Assembly: GCA_023818725.1 (NCBI GenBank)
Contig: JAMWBX010000050.1
Span: 1 to 7,642 of the forward strand
Reading direction: 5' to 3'
Source of the DNA: Candidatus Omnitrophota bacterium
GTDB lineage: Bacteria; Ratteibacteria; UBA8468; B48-G9; DTJG01
DNA: 7,642 nt
Part shown: piece after piece, positions 1 to 5,005 of the stretch
How positions within the stretch are numbered: position 1 is the first letter of the stretch
Layout: each line of letters begins with the position of its first letter
Notes under the pieces: model-generated
The model's input: only the letters and a program-made list of their open reading frames with translations
Told to the model about the DNA's origin: nothing
Databases searched by the model: none
Position numbers and translations under genes: made by a program

Positions 1-1078
1 TTTCAATTATCAAATTACTTTTCAAGCAATACAAAAATATATGCGTAATAATAAGTAGATGGTATTATAATGCTATCAATGGATATTTGGAATTCTTACA
101 TTAGTTATCCTGTATAAATCTGCTGTACATTATATTTATGTGGAAATTATGACAAATCTAATTTTTTCGAAAAATTGTAGCTAGAAAAATGGAAACATTA
201 TGTGTACATAATAATTATAGTTATTGCTCATTATCATATACTTGCAACCAGCAAGAGCTAGCCTGAGCCTACATCAGCGTTGGCGTCAAAACTTATTTTT
301 TTAACAAAAACACTGTAGCCTACAGCTGTCAAAAAATTTACGCCAAGTAAATTATATTTAAGCTAATAAATTCAACAATTAAATCACTTAAATATAGTAG
401 ATTGTTTACTAGTTCTCAATACTCAAAGAGAATATTTTTGGGATTGAAGTAACAATTTTTTGGAAAATAAAAATATGTCTGACTAATATAGAAATAAATA
501 ATTTCAGTACTAAGATTGGATGAATATCAAGTGAAATGATCAATCATTAGAAAACCTTGTAAATTATTTGTAAACTTTTCAAATTTAAACACGACAAAAA
601 TAATCGACTGCACGTAAAACTAATTCAATTATTTAAAATTGGATCAATTTAAAGAGTTCACCACAAATAAACATACATGAAAAATGTTGACAGTAAATAT
701 TATATTCTGTGTATTGTTTTTGAAATTGAAGTAAATTCTAAGTAACGATCACATATAGCCTATTGCTTTGAATTTTCATAATTCAAAGTTTCACGTATTG
801 GAGTACAATTTATTGAAGTTTTTACACACTTCATCATATTTCACTGACTCATACAATAGTTTTAAAATCATCCTTAAACAATCATAAATTAAAACCTAGC
901 AACTCAACATAGTTTACATTAAATCAAGCTAAATGAGAAATCATACTTCTTATATCGACAAAGTTAAATATAGCGAATAAATAATGGAAATTGACAGATT
1001 TCTTACTAAATTTTTTCAACACTAACAAAACAATTATTCAAATTATGAAATTTTAACTTAAAGACAACTGGAAAAAAT
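1..1078. other. AT-rich gene-less block, probably foreign to the rest of the contig
   Basis: No open frame of even 60 codons occurs on either strand, and stops are dense in all six frames. I see no tRNA, rRNA, CRISPR array, ribosome binding site followed by an open frame, or transposase fragment. Composition is much more AT-rich than the coding part of the window, and I count by eye only about a dozen CpG dinucleotides. The only local structure is a slightly GC-richer patch at about 241-346, with short inverted repeats and recurring TAGCCTA-like words. The block ends abruptly where bacterial coding sequence begins in mid-gene. Such a long empty stretch does not fit the dense gene packing to the right. 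An assembly chimera or contaminating eukaryotic non-coding DNA is the best explanation; a decayed bacterial intergenic region is possible but less likely. Confidence 0.6.
280..346. repeat. Nested short inverted repeats in the AT-rich block
   Basis: TTGGCGT at 280-286 is matched by its reverse complement ACGCCAA at 340-346. Inside this pair lies a 13-nt near-palindrome at 313-325 (CTGTAG, one C, CTACAG), which overlaps a perfect palindrome ACAGCTGT at 322-329. A small CTTGC/GCAAG hairpin at 241-255 lies just to the left. These could be the remains of a small transposable element in the foreign DNA or chance pairings. There is no repeat of the flanking bases that I can recognise as a target-site duplication. 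Confidence 0.25.
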
Positions 1079-1855
1079 AGGAAGTATCAGGTTCTTCAAG
1101 TTGAATTTCCATCTGCATATCCGGTTGGAATTCCAGTATGCGATAAAGTGTGGGGATATTACTTTCGAACCAGTTTTCCAGGTAAGGCAGTTATTGTCAT
1201 CCATGGCATTTCAATGGTATTGACAACAAGGTATTTTTGCGAAAGCCTCGCAAAAAAAGGAATTTCCAGTTTTATGCTTATAATGCCGTATGCCCCCGCA
1301 AGAATTCCTAAAGGCAGACCGCTTAAAGGAGTTCCAAAAAATTTTGACTGGCCTGAGATTTTCAAAAGGGGTCTGATACAATCTGTGGTCGATGTGCGCA
1401 AAGCGATTGATTTTCTCGAAAAGGAAAACAAAAAAATTGGTATACTTGGAATCAGTCTTGGAGCCACTATTTCTGCTATCGCGCAATCAGTCGACGAAAG
1501 AATATCCTCTGGGGTATACATTGTTGGTGGGGGAGACATCGCGGGTATGTTATGGGACTCAAGAGATTTCATCGCAAGAATATACAAAAGAAAACTGTTT
1601 TCGCAAATTACGAGAGAACAACTATCCTCAAGATGGAAGGGAATAGACCCGCTCTCTTATGCAAAACCTTCCTCAAATATATTGATGATAAACGCAAGGT
1701 ATGATACTTCGGTAAGACCGCAATATACAGAAAAACTATGGAACGCCTTAGGAAAACCTGAAATTCACTGGCTTAGTTGCGCACATTTTTTCATAACTCA
1801 CATTTTCTTTGTAAAAAACCTTATAGTGAAACATTTCAGGAAAACATTAACCTAG
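1079..1855 (+). CDS. Alpha/beta hydrolase, 5' end missing
   Basis: This is an alpha/beta-hydrolase-fold enzyme, probably an esterase or peptidase-like hydrolase of unknown substrate. Counting from the only in-frame NTG codon (GTG at 1148, 235 residues to the stop), the HG oxyanion strand is at 19-20, the nucleophile elbow G-I-S-L-G has Ser103, the acid is Asp186 in RYDTSVRP, and His213 is in SCAHF. The triad is therefore complete. The GTG is probably not the true start: it has no Shine-Dalgarno sequence, and the frame stays open to a TGA at 1046. The upstream residues FPSAYPVGIPVCDKVWGYY look like the proline-rich strand that precedes the HG motif in related hydrolases. Coding resemblance fades at about 1080, where the AT-rich block begins, so the gene is cut by that junction. 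Its TAG stop shares the CTAG palindrome with the stop of the facing SDR gene, with no terminator between. No signal peptide can be judged. The family is clear; the specificity is unknown. Confidence 0.8.
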   Translation, partial: RKYQVLQVEFPSAYPVGIPVCDKVWGYYFRTSFPGKAVIVIHGISMVLTTRYFCESLAKKGISSFMLIMPYAPARIPKGRPLKGVPKNFDWPEIFKRGLIQSVVDVRKAIDFLEKENKKIGILGISLGATISAIAQSVDERISSGVYIVGGGDIAGMLWDSRDFIARIYKRKLFSQITREQLSSRWKGIDPLSYAKPSSNILMINARYDTSVRPQYTEKLWNALGKPEIHWLSCAHFFITHIFFVKNLIVKHFRKTLT

Positions 1856-2622
1856 ATTGTTGCAAGGAATCCACCATCAACAAAAATAGTGTGCCCTGTA
1901 ATAAAACTTGCTTCATCTGAACACAAAAAAACAGCAACTGGACCAATGTCATCGGGTTTTCCCCACCTTCCAAGTGGCGTCCTCTGGCGGACCCATTTTG
2001 AAAACTCCGGATCATTATAGAGAGGTTCAGTCAATTCTGTCTTTATGTACCCAGGAGAAATTCCATTCACTCTTATATTAAACTTAGCCCAATCGACAGC
2101 AAGCGATCTTACAAGCTGTCTTAATGCTGCCTTAGAGGCGCCGTAGGCAGCAGTTGTAGGTCTTGCTACTTCTGACATGAGGGATAAAATTATAATACAG
2201 GTGCCAGCAGCATTTTTTTTAATCAGGGATTTTGCCCATTCTCGGGTAAGTATGAATGTGCTGGTAAGATTTAATCCGATGACTTTTTCCCATTCTCTCA
2301 GTGTTATTCTATCCGCTCTTTTTCTGATAGTTGTTCCTGCACAATTGACCAGTATATCAAATGTTCCATATTCTTTTTCTGCATCCTTATAAAATTCCGC
2401 TATTTTTTCTATTCTTGACAGATCAAACCTTAGAGCATAACAGGAATTGTTAATACCTTTTAGTGTCTTTAGTGCCAATTCATTTTTTCTGCCATTTCTA
2501 CCGATTATTACAACTGTTGCGCCTGCAGTCGCAAGGGCATTTGCAATTCCAAAGCCTATTCCTGAATTTCCGCCAGTAATAAGCGCCTGCTTACCTTTAA
2601 GATTTAGCACGGCTGCAGTCAA
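1852..2622 (-). CDS. Short-chain dehydrogenase/reductase (classical SDR)
   Basis: This is a cytosolic NAD(P)-dependent oxidoreductase with a Rossmann fold. From the TTG start it has 256 residues, the usual classical SDR length. Visible motifs are the nucleotide-binding TGGNSGIG (16-23), NCAG (93-96), and the catalytic tetrad Asn118, Ser147, Tyr160 (in YGASK) and Lys164, followed by a SPG turn near 189-191. Arg42 in IIGRN after strand 2 suggests, without proving, NADP(H). Overall it resembles gluconate 5-dehydrogenase and KduD-type sugar-acid or polyol dehydrogenases, but 3-oxoacyl-ACP reductases share these motifs, so the substrate is open. The ATG at 2676 would add 18 residues and overlap the upstream gene by 58 bases. 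I prefer TTG at 2622, which has AGGTGA 7 nt upstream and overlaps the I42 stop as TTGA. A GTG at 2610 is a third option. It is the second gene of an operon with the I42 gene, probably translationally coupled to it. Confidence 0.9.
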   Translation of the reverse strand: MTAAVLNLKGKQALITGGNSGIGFGIANALATAGATVVIIGRNGRKNELALKTLKGINNSCYALRFDLSRIEKIAEFYKDAEKEYGTFDILVNCAGTTIRKRADRITLREWEKVIGLNLTSTFILTREWAKSLIKKNAAGTCIIILSLMSEVARPTTAAYGASKAALRQLVRSLAVDWAKFNIRVNGISPGYIKTELTEPLYNDPEFSKWVRQRTPLGRWGKPDDIGPVAVFLCSDEASFITGHTIFVDGGFLATI

Positions 2623-3011
2623 TTGATTTTCACCTGGCAAACGATTTTTTTTGCCGGTGGAGTGTTCTTTTCCCATTCTCTAATGTAGGAAAATTGAATT
2701 ATAGTTTCGCCGGTTTTTACAGCCCTGAAAACAAATTTCTGAGTGCCAGAACTACCTGCAAGACCGGTTTTTCCTCCTTCAATGAATTGATTCTCCGTAA
2801 GACGAAGAATTTCAGAATCATATTTGACATGCCAGTGGTAGCCTGTTGTGGGATTGGACTCAAGCGCAAATTTTATAAGGTCCCCTGTATTTATTACTAT
2901 CTCTTTTTTCATTTCGTTTTCATTTATTACTGGTATGGATATCGCCAGTTCTTTCTGAATGCACCCACACAGGACTGTCATTACCGAGACGAGAAAGAGT
3001 AATGTTTTCAT
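2619..3011 (-). CDS. Chagasin-like (I42) protease inhibitor, predicted lipoprotein
   Basis: This 130-residue protein starts with a lysine and a hydrophobic stretch ending in a lipobox-like LCGC, with Cys17 as the lipidation site. Cys at the -2 position of the box is unusual. The mature part matches the chagasin/ICP family of cysteine-peptidase inhibitors (MEROPS I42). It has the NPTTGYHW loop at 53-60, a Gly-rich GLAGSSG loop at 83-89, and an R-x-W segment (IREWE, 110-114) where the third inhibitory loop (RPW/RPF) sits. All three loops are present, so inhibition of papain-like peptidases at the cell surface or in the periplasm is plausible. Bacterial members are rarely tested, and a general envelope binding role is possible. 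The start ATG has an AAAAGG run with very short spacing (2 nt). The gene leads a two-gene operon with the SDR, transcribed from the promoter at 3043-3070. Confidence 0.85.
   Translation of the reverse strand: MKTLLFLVSVMTVLCGCIQKELAISIPVINENEMKKEIVINTGDLIKFALESNPTTGYHWHVKYDSEILRLTENQFIEGGKTGLAGSSGTQKFVFRAVKTGETIIQFSYIREWEKNTPPAKKIVCQVKIN
2620..2635 (-). promoter_or_regulatory. Ribosome binding site deciding the SDR start
   Basis: On the minus strand AGGTGA (2635-2630) lies 7 nt before TTG (2622-2620). Neither the ATG at 2676 nor the GTG at 2610 has comparable spacing. The TTG overlaps the TGA stop of the upstream I42 gene, so terminating ribosomes could restart here. Confidence 0.6.
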
Positions 3012-3042
3012 ATCCTTTTTTTTATTGGAAGCCGTCCATTAA

Positions 3043-3070
3043 ATTTTACTACAATAAAAATTTGTGTAAA
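3043..3070 (-). promoter_or_regulatory. Sigma70-type promoter for the I42-SDR operon
   Basis: Reading the minus strand, TTTACA (3070-3065, 5 of 6 to TTGACA) is separated by 16 nt from TAAAAT (3048-3043). Transcription would begin near 3036, about 25 nt before the I42 start codon. The -10 hexamer overlaps the -35 of the opposite promoter and vice versa. Confidence 0.5.
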
Positions 3071-3072
3071 AT
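3045..3072 (+). promoter_or_regulatory. Sigma70-type promoter for tRNA-His
   Basis: TTTACT (3045-3050) and TAAAAT (3067-3072) lie 16 nt apart, and the -10 is preceded by TGTG, like an extended -10. The predicted start near 3080 is about 10 nt before the mature tRNA 5' end, leaving a short leader for RNase P to remove. It is the mirror image of the minus-strand promoter at 3043-3070. Confidence 0.5.
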
Positions 3073-3089
3073 ATTAAGTCGCCAGTTAT

Positions 3090-3163
3090 GGTGGGTGTAG
3101 CTCAGCGGACAGAGCGCCAGACTGTGGCTCTGGATGCCGGGGGTTCAAATCCCCTCACCCACC
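3090..3163 (+). tRNA. tRNA-His (GTG anticodon)
   Basis: A full cloverleaf can be drawn. The anticodon stem CCAGA/TCTGG encloses loop CTGTGGC with anticodon GTG, which reads the CAC and CAT codons. The T arm is GGGGG-TTCAAAT-CCCCT, with the outermost pair G-T. The acceptor stem has 8 pairs because G at 3090 pairs with C at 3163. This matches the G-1:C73 pair that is the main identity element for histidyl-tRNA synthetase and is genome-encoded in bacteria. CCA is not encoded (CCT follows). Its last 18 nt are part of a 30-bp direct repeat found again at 3337-3366. Confidence 0.97.
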
Positions 3164-3175
3164 CTTTTTTCTTAA
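3146..3175 (+). repeat. 30-bp direct repeat, copy 1 (3' end of tRNA-His plus T6)
   Basis: It is identical base for base to 3337-3366. It covers the T-loop CAAAT, the 3' half of the T and acceptor stems, the T6 run and CTTAA. A tRNA 3' end duplicated on both sides of an insert is the usual footprint of site-specific integration at a tRNA gene (attL/attR). Confidence 0.9.
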
Positions 3176-3336
3176 TAAGAGGGATTTGAATGGAGCGAAG
3201 ACGTATAAGTCCGAGCAAGTGCGAGGACTTGTGCGGCTGGTTGCCGGCGCGATGAATAAAGAGCGCTGTATGGCAAGCCCGCCGAGGCGGTGAGGCGGGC
3301 CGGGTCGACCCGAGCCGCAGTGGGAGGCGAGGGCGC
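3176..3336 (+). mobile_element. GC-rich structured insert behind tRNA-His (191-bp unit including one repeat)
   Basis: By hand count 3191-3340 is about 66% GC, far above the flanking DNA. It carries a row of inverted repeats. AAGTCC/GGACTT is at 3207-3230, with an inner GC pair set off by a symmetrical GA/GA mismatch and an AAGT loop. CGGC/GCCG is at 3234-3246, GCGC/GCGC at 3247-3266, GCCCGCC/GGCGGGC at 3277-3300, and the 12-nt palindrome CGGGTCGACCCG at 3301-3312. The left edge GAGGGATTTG (3179-3188) is an imperfect inverted copy of CAAATCCCCTC (3337-3347), so the unit also has terminal inverted repeats about 10 bp long. No transposase or integrase is encoded. Open frames on the minus strand (3102-3353, 3155-3349) run through the tRNA and are spurious. 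It is either a non-autonomous mobile repeat targeting tRNA 3' ends or a structured RNA made by read-through from tRNA-His; both may hold. Family unknown to me. Confidence 0.5.
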
Positions 3337-3361
3337 CAAATCCCCTCACCCACCCTTTTTT
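3320..3361 (+). terminator. Rho-independent terminator at the right end of the insert
   Basis: GTGGG (3320-3324) pairs with CCCAC (3349-3353) and GAGGG (3329-3333) with CCCTC (3343-3347), separated by a small internal bulge, and TTTTTT follows at 3356-3361. The 3' arm comes from the duplicated tRNA end and the 5' arm from the insert. It would end transcripts that read through from tRNA-His and insulate the lemA operon. Confidence 0.55.
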
Positions 3362-3366
3362 CTTAA
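3337..3366 (+). repeat. 30-bp direct repeat, copy 2
   Basis: It is a perfect second copy of 3146-3175, 191 bp downstream. Only the 3' 18 nt of the tRNA are duplicated, so this is not a second tRNA gene. Confidence 0.9.
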
Positions 3367-3426
3367 GCAGTCAAAAAGAAGCAAAAATATCCAAATTTCC
3401 CGATTATTCAAATGATATACGCTTGC

Positions 3427-3455
3427 TTTATTTTTCTCAGATTTCAGAGTAAAAT
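3427..3455 (+). promoter_or_regulatory. Weak candidate promoter of the lemA operon
   Basis: TAAAAT at 3450-3455 is the same -10 seen at the other promoters in this window. The best -35 at 17 nt is only TTTATT (3427-3432). TTGCTT at 3423-3428 is a better hexamer but 21 nt away. Its position, 22 nt before the lemA start, would leave a very short leader. It is kept because nothing better precedes the operon. Confidence 0.3.
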
Positions 3456-3467
3456 TTATGCAACACT

Positions 3468-3472
3468 GGAGG
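3468..3472 (+). promoter_or_regulatory. lemA ribosome binding site
   Basis: A full GGAGG lies 4 nt before ATG at 3477 and supports that start. Another ATG at 3473 is out of frame and too close to the site. Confidence 0.75.
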
Positions 3473-3476
3473 ATGT

Positions 3477-4043
3477 ATGAAAAAAAAATGGATTGTTACG
3501 ATATTAGTGCTTTTGTTTTTCGTAATTATTTATCAAGCTTTGAAGTTTCAGTATAATCGGCTTATTGTTCTTGACCAGGGTGTCAGGCAAGCGTGGGCTC
3601 AGGTTGAAAATGTTATTCAAAGAAGGGCTGATTTGATTCCAAATCTTGTAGCCACAGTAAAGGGTTATGCTAAGCACGAAAAAGAGGTATTTATTGAAGT
3701 GACAAACGCGAGAAGTTCTTTGCTTAACGCAAAGTCAGTTAAAGAAAAAGAAATAGCTTCATTGAGCTTTGAGAAAGCACTCAGCAGGTTGCTTTTGGTT
3801 GTTGAAAACTATCCACAATTGAAAGCAAGTGAAAATTTTCTGCATCTTCAGGACGAGCTTGCAGGAAACGAAAATAGAATAGCGGTTGAAAGAAAACGAT
3901 ACAATGAAGCCGTGAATAGATACAACAGAATCGCAAAAAGCTTTCCTGTTATGCTATTTGTCCGTGCTTTCAATCTTGACACAGAAAAGCCTTATTTTCA
4001 AGCAGAAGAAGAATCCCGAAAAAAAATAGAAGTAAAATTTTAA
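3477..4043 (+). CDS. lemA: LemA family membrane-anchored protein
   Basis: This 188-residue protein, the usual LemA length, has an N-terminal lysine cluster followed by one transmembrane helix (about 5-22) and a long helical domain. Conserved family blocks are present: YNRLIVLDQGVRQAWAQVEN (26-45), QRRADLIPNLVATVKGYAKH (48-67), NYPQLKASENF (111-121), LQDELAGNENRIAVERKRYN (124-143) and the C-terminal KPYF. The molecular function of LemA is not settled; members are often encoded beside TPM-domain or HtpX-like membrane proteins. Neither partner is found here. Instead the gene leads an operon with DUF167 and rsmE, and its TAA stop overlaps the next ATG by one base. The helical domain would face outward if the N-in signal-anchor topology holds. 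Confidence 0.95.
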   Translation: MKKKWIVTILVLLFFVIIYQALKFQYNRLIVLDQGVRQAWAQVENVIQRRADLIPNLVATVKGYAKHEKEVFIEVTNARSSLLNAKSVKEKEIASLSFEKALSRLLLVVENYPQLKASENFLHLQDELAGNENRIAVERKRYNEAVNRYNRIAKSFPVMLFVRAFNLDTEKPYFQAEEESRKKIEVKF

Positions 4044-4264
4044 TGAGGTTCATTATAAAAGTTAAACCATATTCACGGGAAGAAAAGGTTGTTGAAAATC
4101 AGGATAGGTCACTTAAAGTCTATGTCAATGAGAAACCAGTCGAAGGAAAAGCAAACAGTGCTCTTATCAAACTTATAGCAGAATATTTTGATGTTCCAAA
4201 ATCCGCAGTTAAAATCGTTTCCGGCCACAAAAGCAGAAACAAAATAGTTGAAATAACGAAATGA
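4043..4264 (+). CDS. DUF167 / UPF0235 (YggU-type) small protein
   Basis: The 73 residues carry the family signature: a strand RFIIKVKPYSREEKV, then VYVNEKPVEGKANSALIKLI (27-46), then VPKSAVKIVSGHKSRNKIVE (51-70). Family structures show a compact alpha/beta fold; the biochemical role is unknown. Start and stop overlap both neighbours: TAATG with lemA and ATGA with rsmE. There is no good Shine-Dalgarno sequence, so translation probably depends on coupling to lemA. DUF167 genes often lie in clusters with small conserved bacterial genes, so the context is ordinary. Confidence 0.92.
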   Translation: MRFIIKVKPYSREEKVVENQDRSLKVYVNEKPVEGKANSALIKLIAEYFDVPKSAVKIVSGHKSRNKIVEITK

Positions 4265-5004
4265 GGAGAATATATCTTTACAACCACAAAAAAATAGAAA
4301 GGAGGGTTTTTATTTCTGGAGAGCCCGCGCATTATTTAAAAAATGTTTTGAGAATGGGTCCCGGGTCAAGATTCTATGCTTTTGACGGCAGCGGAGTCGA
4401 ATATGAGCTCAGAATAAAAAAAATAGATAGGTTGAAAATTGAAGCGGAAATAATAGAAGAAAAAATTGCAGACTACAGGGAGTTACCTGTTCCGTTTGAG
4501 TTGTGCATCTCGCTGTGTAAAAAAGCAACATTTGAAAGCATACTGAAAAAAGCATCCGAGCTGGGTATTTCAAAAATCATACCTTTTAGAAGTTCAAGGA
4601 ATATCAGTGATGTTGAAAAAATATTCAAAAAAGACAAAATCCAGCGCTGGAGAAAAATTGCCGGAGAAGGCAGCAAGATCGCTGGCAGGTCAAGAACACC
4701 TGAAATTTGTCCACCCTGTGATTTCAGTAGCATCGTGTCCAGCACGACGACCGGCATCTTATTTTGGGAACAGTCAAAGGATTATTTAAAAAAAATTATC
4801 CCAGATCTATTAAAAAAAATAAACCAGGATCGGTTGCTCAGAGTTTTTATCGGACCGGAAGGTGGGTTTACTGAGGACGAAATAGAGTTGGCTAAAGAAA
4901 ACGGAATCCTTGTTGCAGGTCTTGGTCCAAGAATACTGGGAGTTGAAACAGCAGCAATCGTAGCGCTTTCGATCCTAATGTACGAGATCGAAAACCTGCG
5001 TTAG
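4261..5004 (+). CDS. rsmE: 16S rRNA (uracil(1498)-N3)-methyltransferase RsmE
   Basis: RsmE methylates N3 of U1498 in helix 44 of 16S rRNA with S-adenosylmethionine. The 247 residues match the family length. An N-terminal PUA-like domain contains HYLKNVLRM (24-32), and a C-terminal SPOUT (trefoil-knot) domain contains KASELGISKIIPF (97-109), the GPEGGF loop (198-203) and LGPRILGVETAAIVAL (221-236). In the last motif most relatives have Arg after RIL (RILRxETA); here it is Gly227, a mild departure in the cofactor-binding knot. The middle segment EGSKIAGRSRTPE (136-148) also differs from the commoner EQSxR form. The frame is intact and the fold motifs are complete, so I expect it to be active. 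It is the third gene of the lemA operon, starting inside the DUF167 stop (ATGA) without its own Shine-Dalgarno sequence. Its TAG ends one base before the stop of the facing Gfo/Idh gene. Confidence 0.95.
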   Translation: MRRIYLYNHKKIERRVFISGEPAHYLKNVLRMGPGSRFYAFDGSGVEYELRIKKIDRLKIEAEIIEEKIADYRELPVPFELCISLCKKATFESILKKASELGISKIIPFRSSRNISDVEKIFKKDKIQRWRKIAGEGSKIAGRSRTPEICPPCDFSSIVSSTTTGILFWEQSKDYLKKIIPDLLKKINQDRLLRVFIGPEGGFTEDEIELAKENGILVAGLGPRILGVETAAIVALSILMYEIENLR

Positions 5005-5005
5005 G

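Noticed and set aside
353..396. Inverted repeat TATATTTAAG / CTTAAATATA
   Set aside because: Ten-base matches made only of A/T-rich words are expected by chance in DNA this AT-rich.
1..1078. Replication origin, CRISPR or phage attachment region in the AT-rich block
   Set aside because: I found no cluster of TTATNCACA-type DnaA boxes, no regular repeat-spacer pattern and no integrase. High AT content alone is not evidence.
1159..1587. Minus-strand frame of 142 codons opposite the hydrolase, with smaller ones at 1211-1486 and 1392-1646
   Set aside because: They are shadows of a gene with an intact catalytic triad in the sense frame. No family motif or initiation signal is visible.
3165..3170. 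T6 run after tRNA-His as a separate intrinsic terminator
   Set aside because: No dedicated hairpin precedes it; only the tRNA acceptor/T-arm does. Efficient termination is uncertain, so only the hairpin at 3320-3361 is listed.
3102..3353. Minus-strand open frames of 83 and 64 codons across the tRNA and the GC-rich insert
   Set aside because: They read antisense through tRNA-His and the direct repeats, and their Arg/Pro/Ser-rich translations reflect the GC-rich hairpins. They have no ribosome binding site.
3337..3366. A second tRNA at the downstream repeat
   Set aside because: Only the last 18 nt of the tRNA are duplicated. The preceding insert supplies no anticodon arm or D arm.
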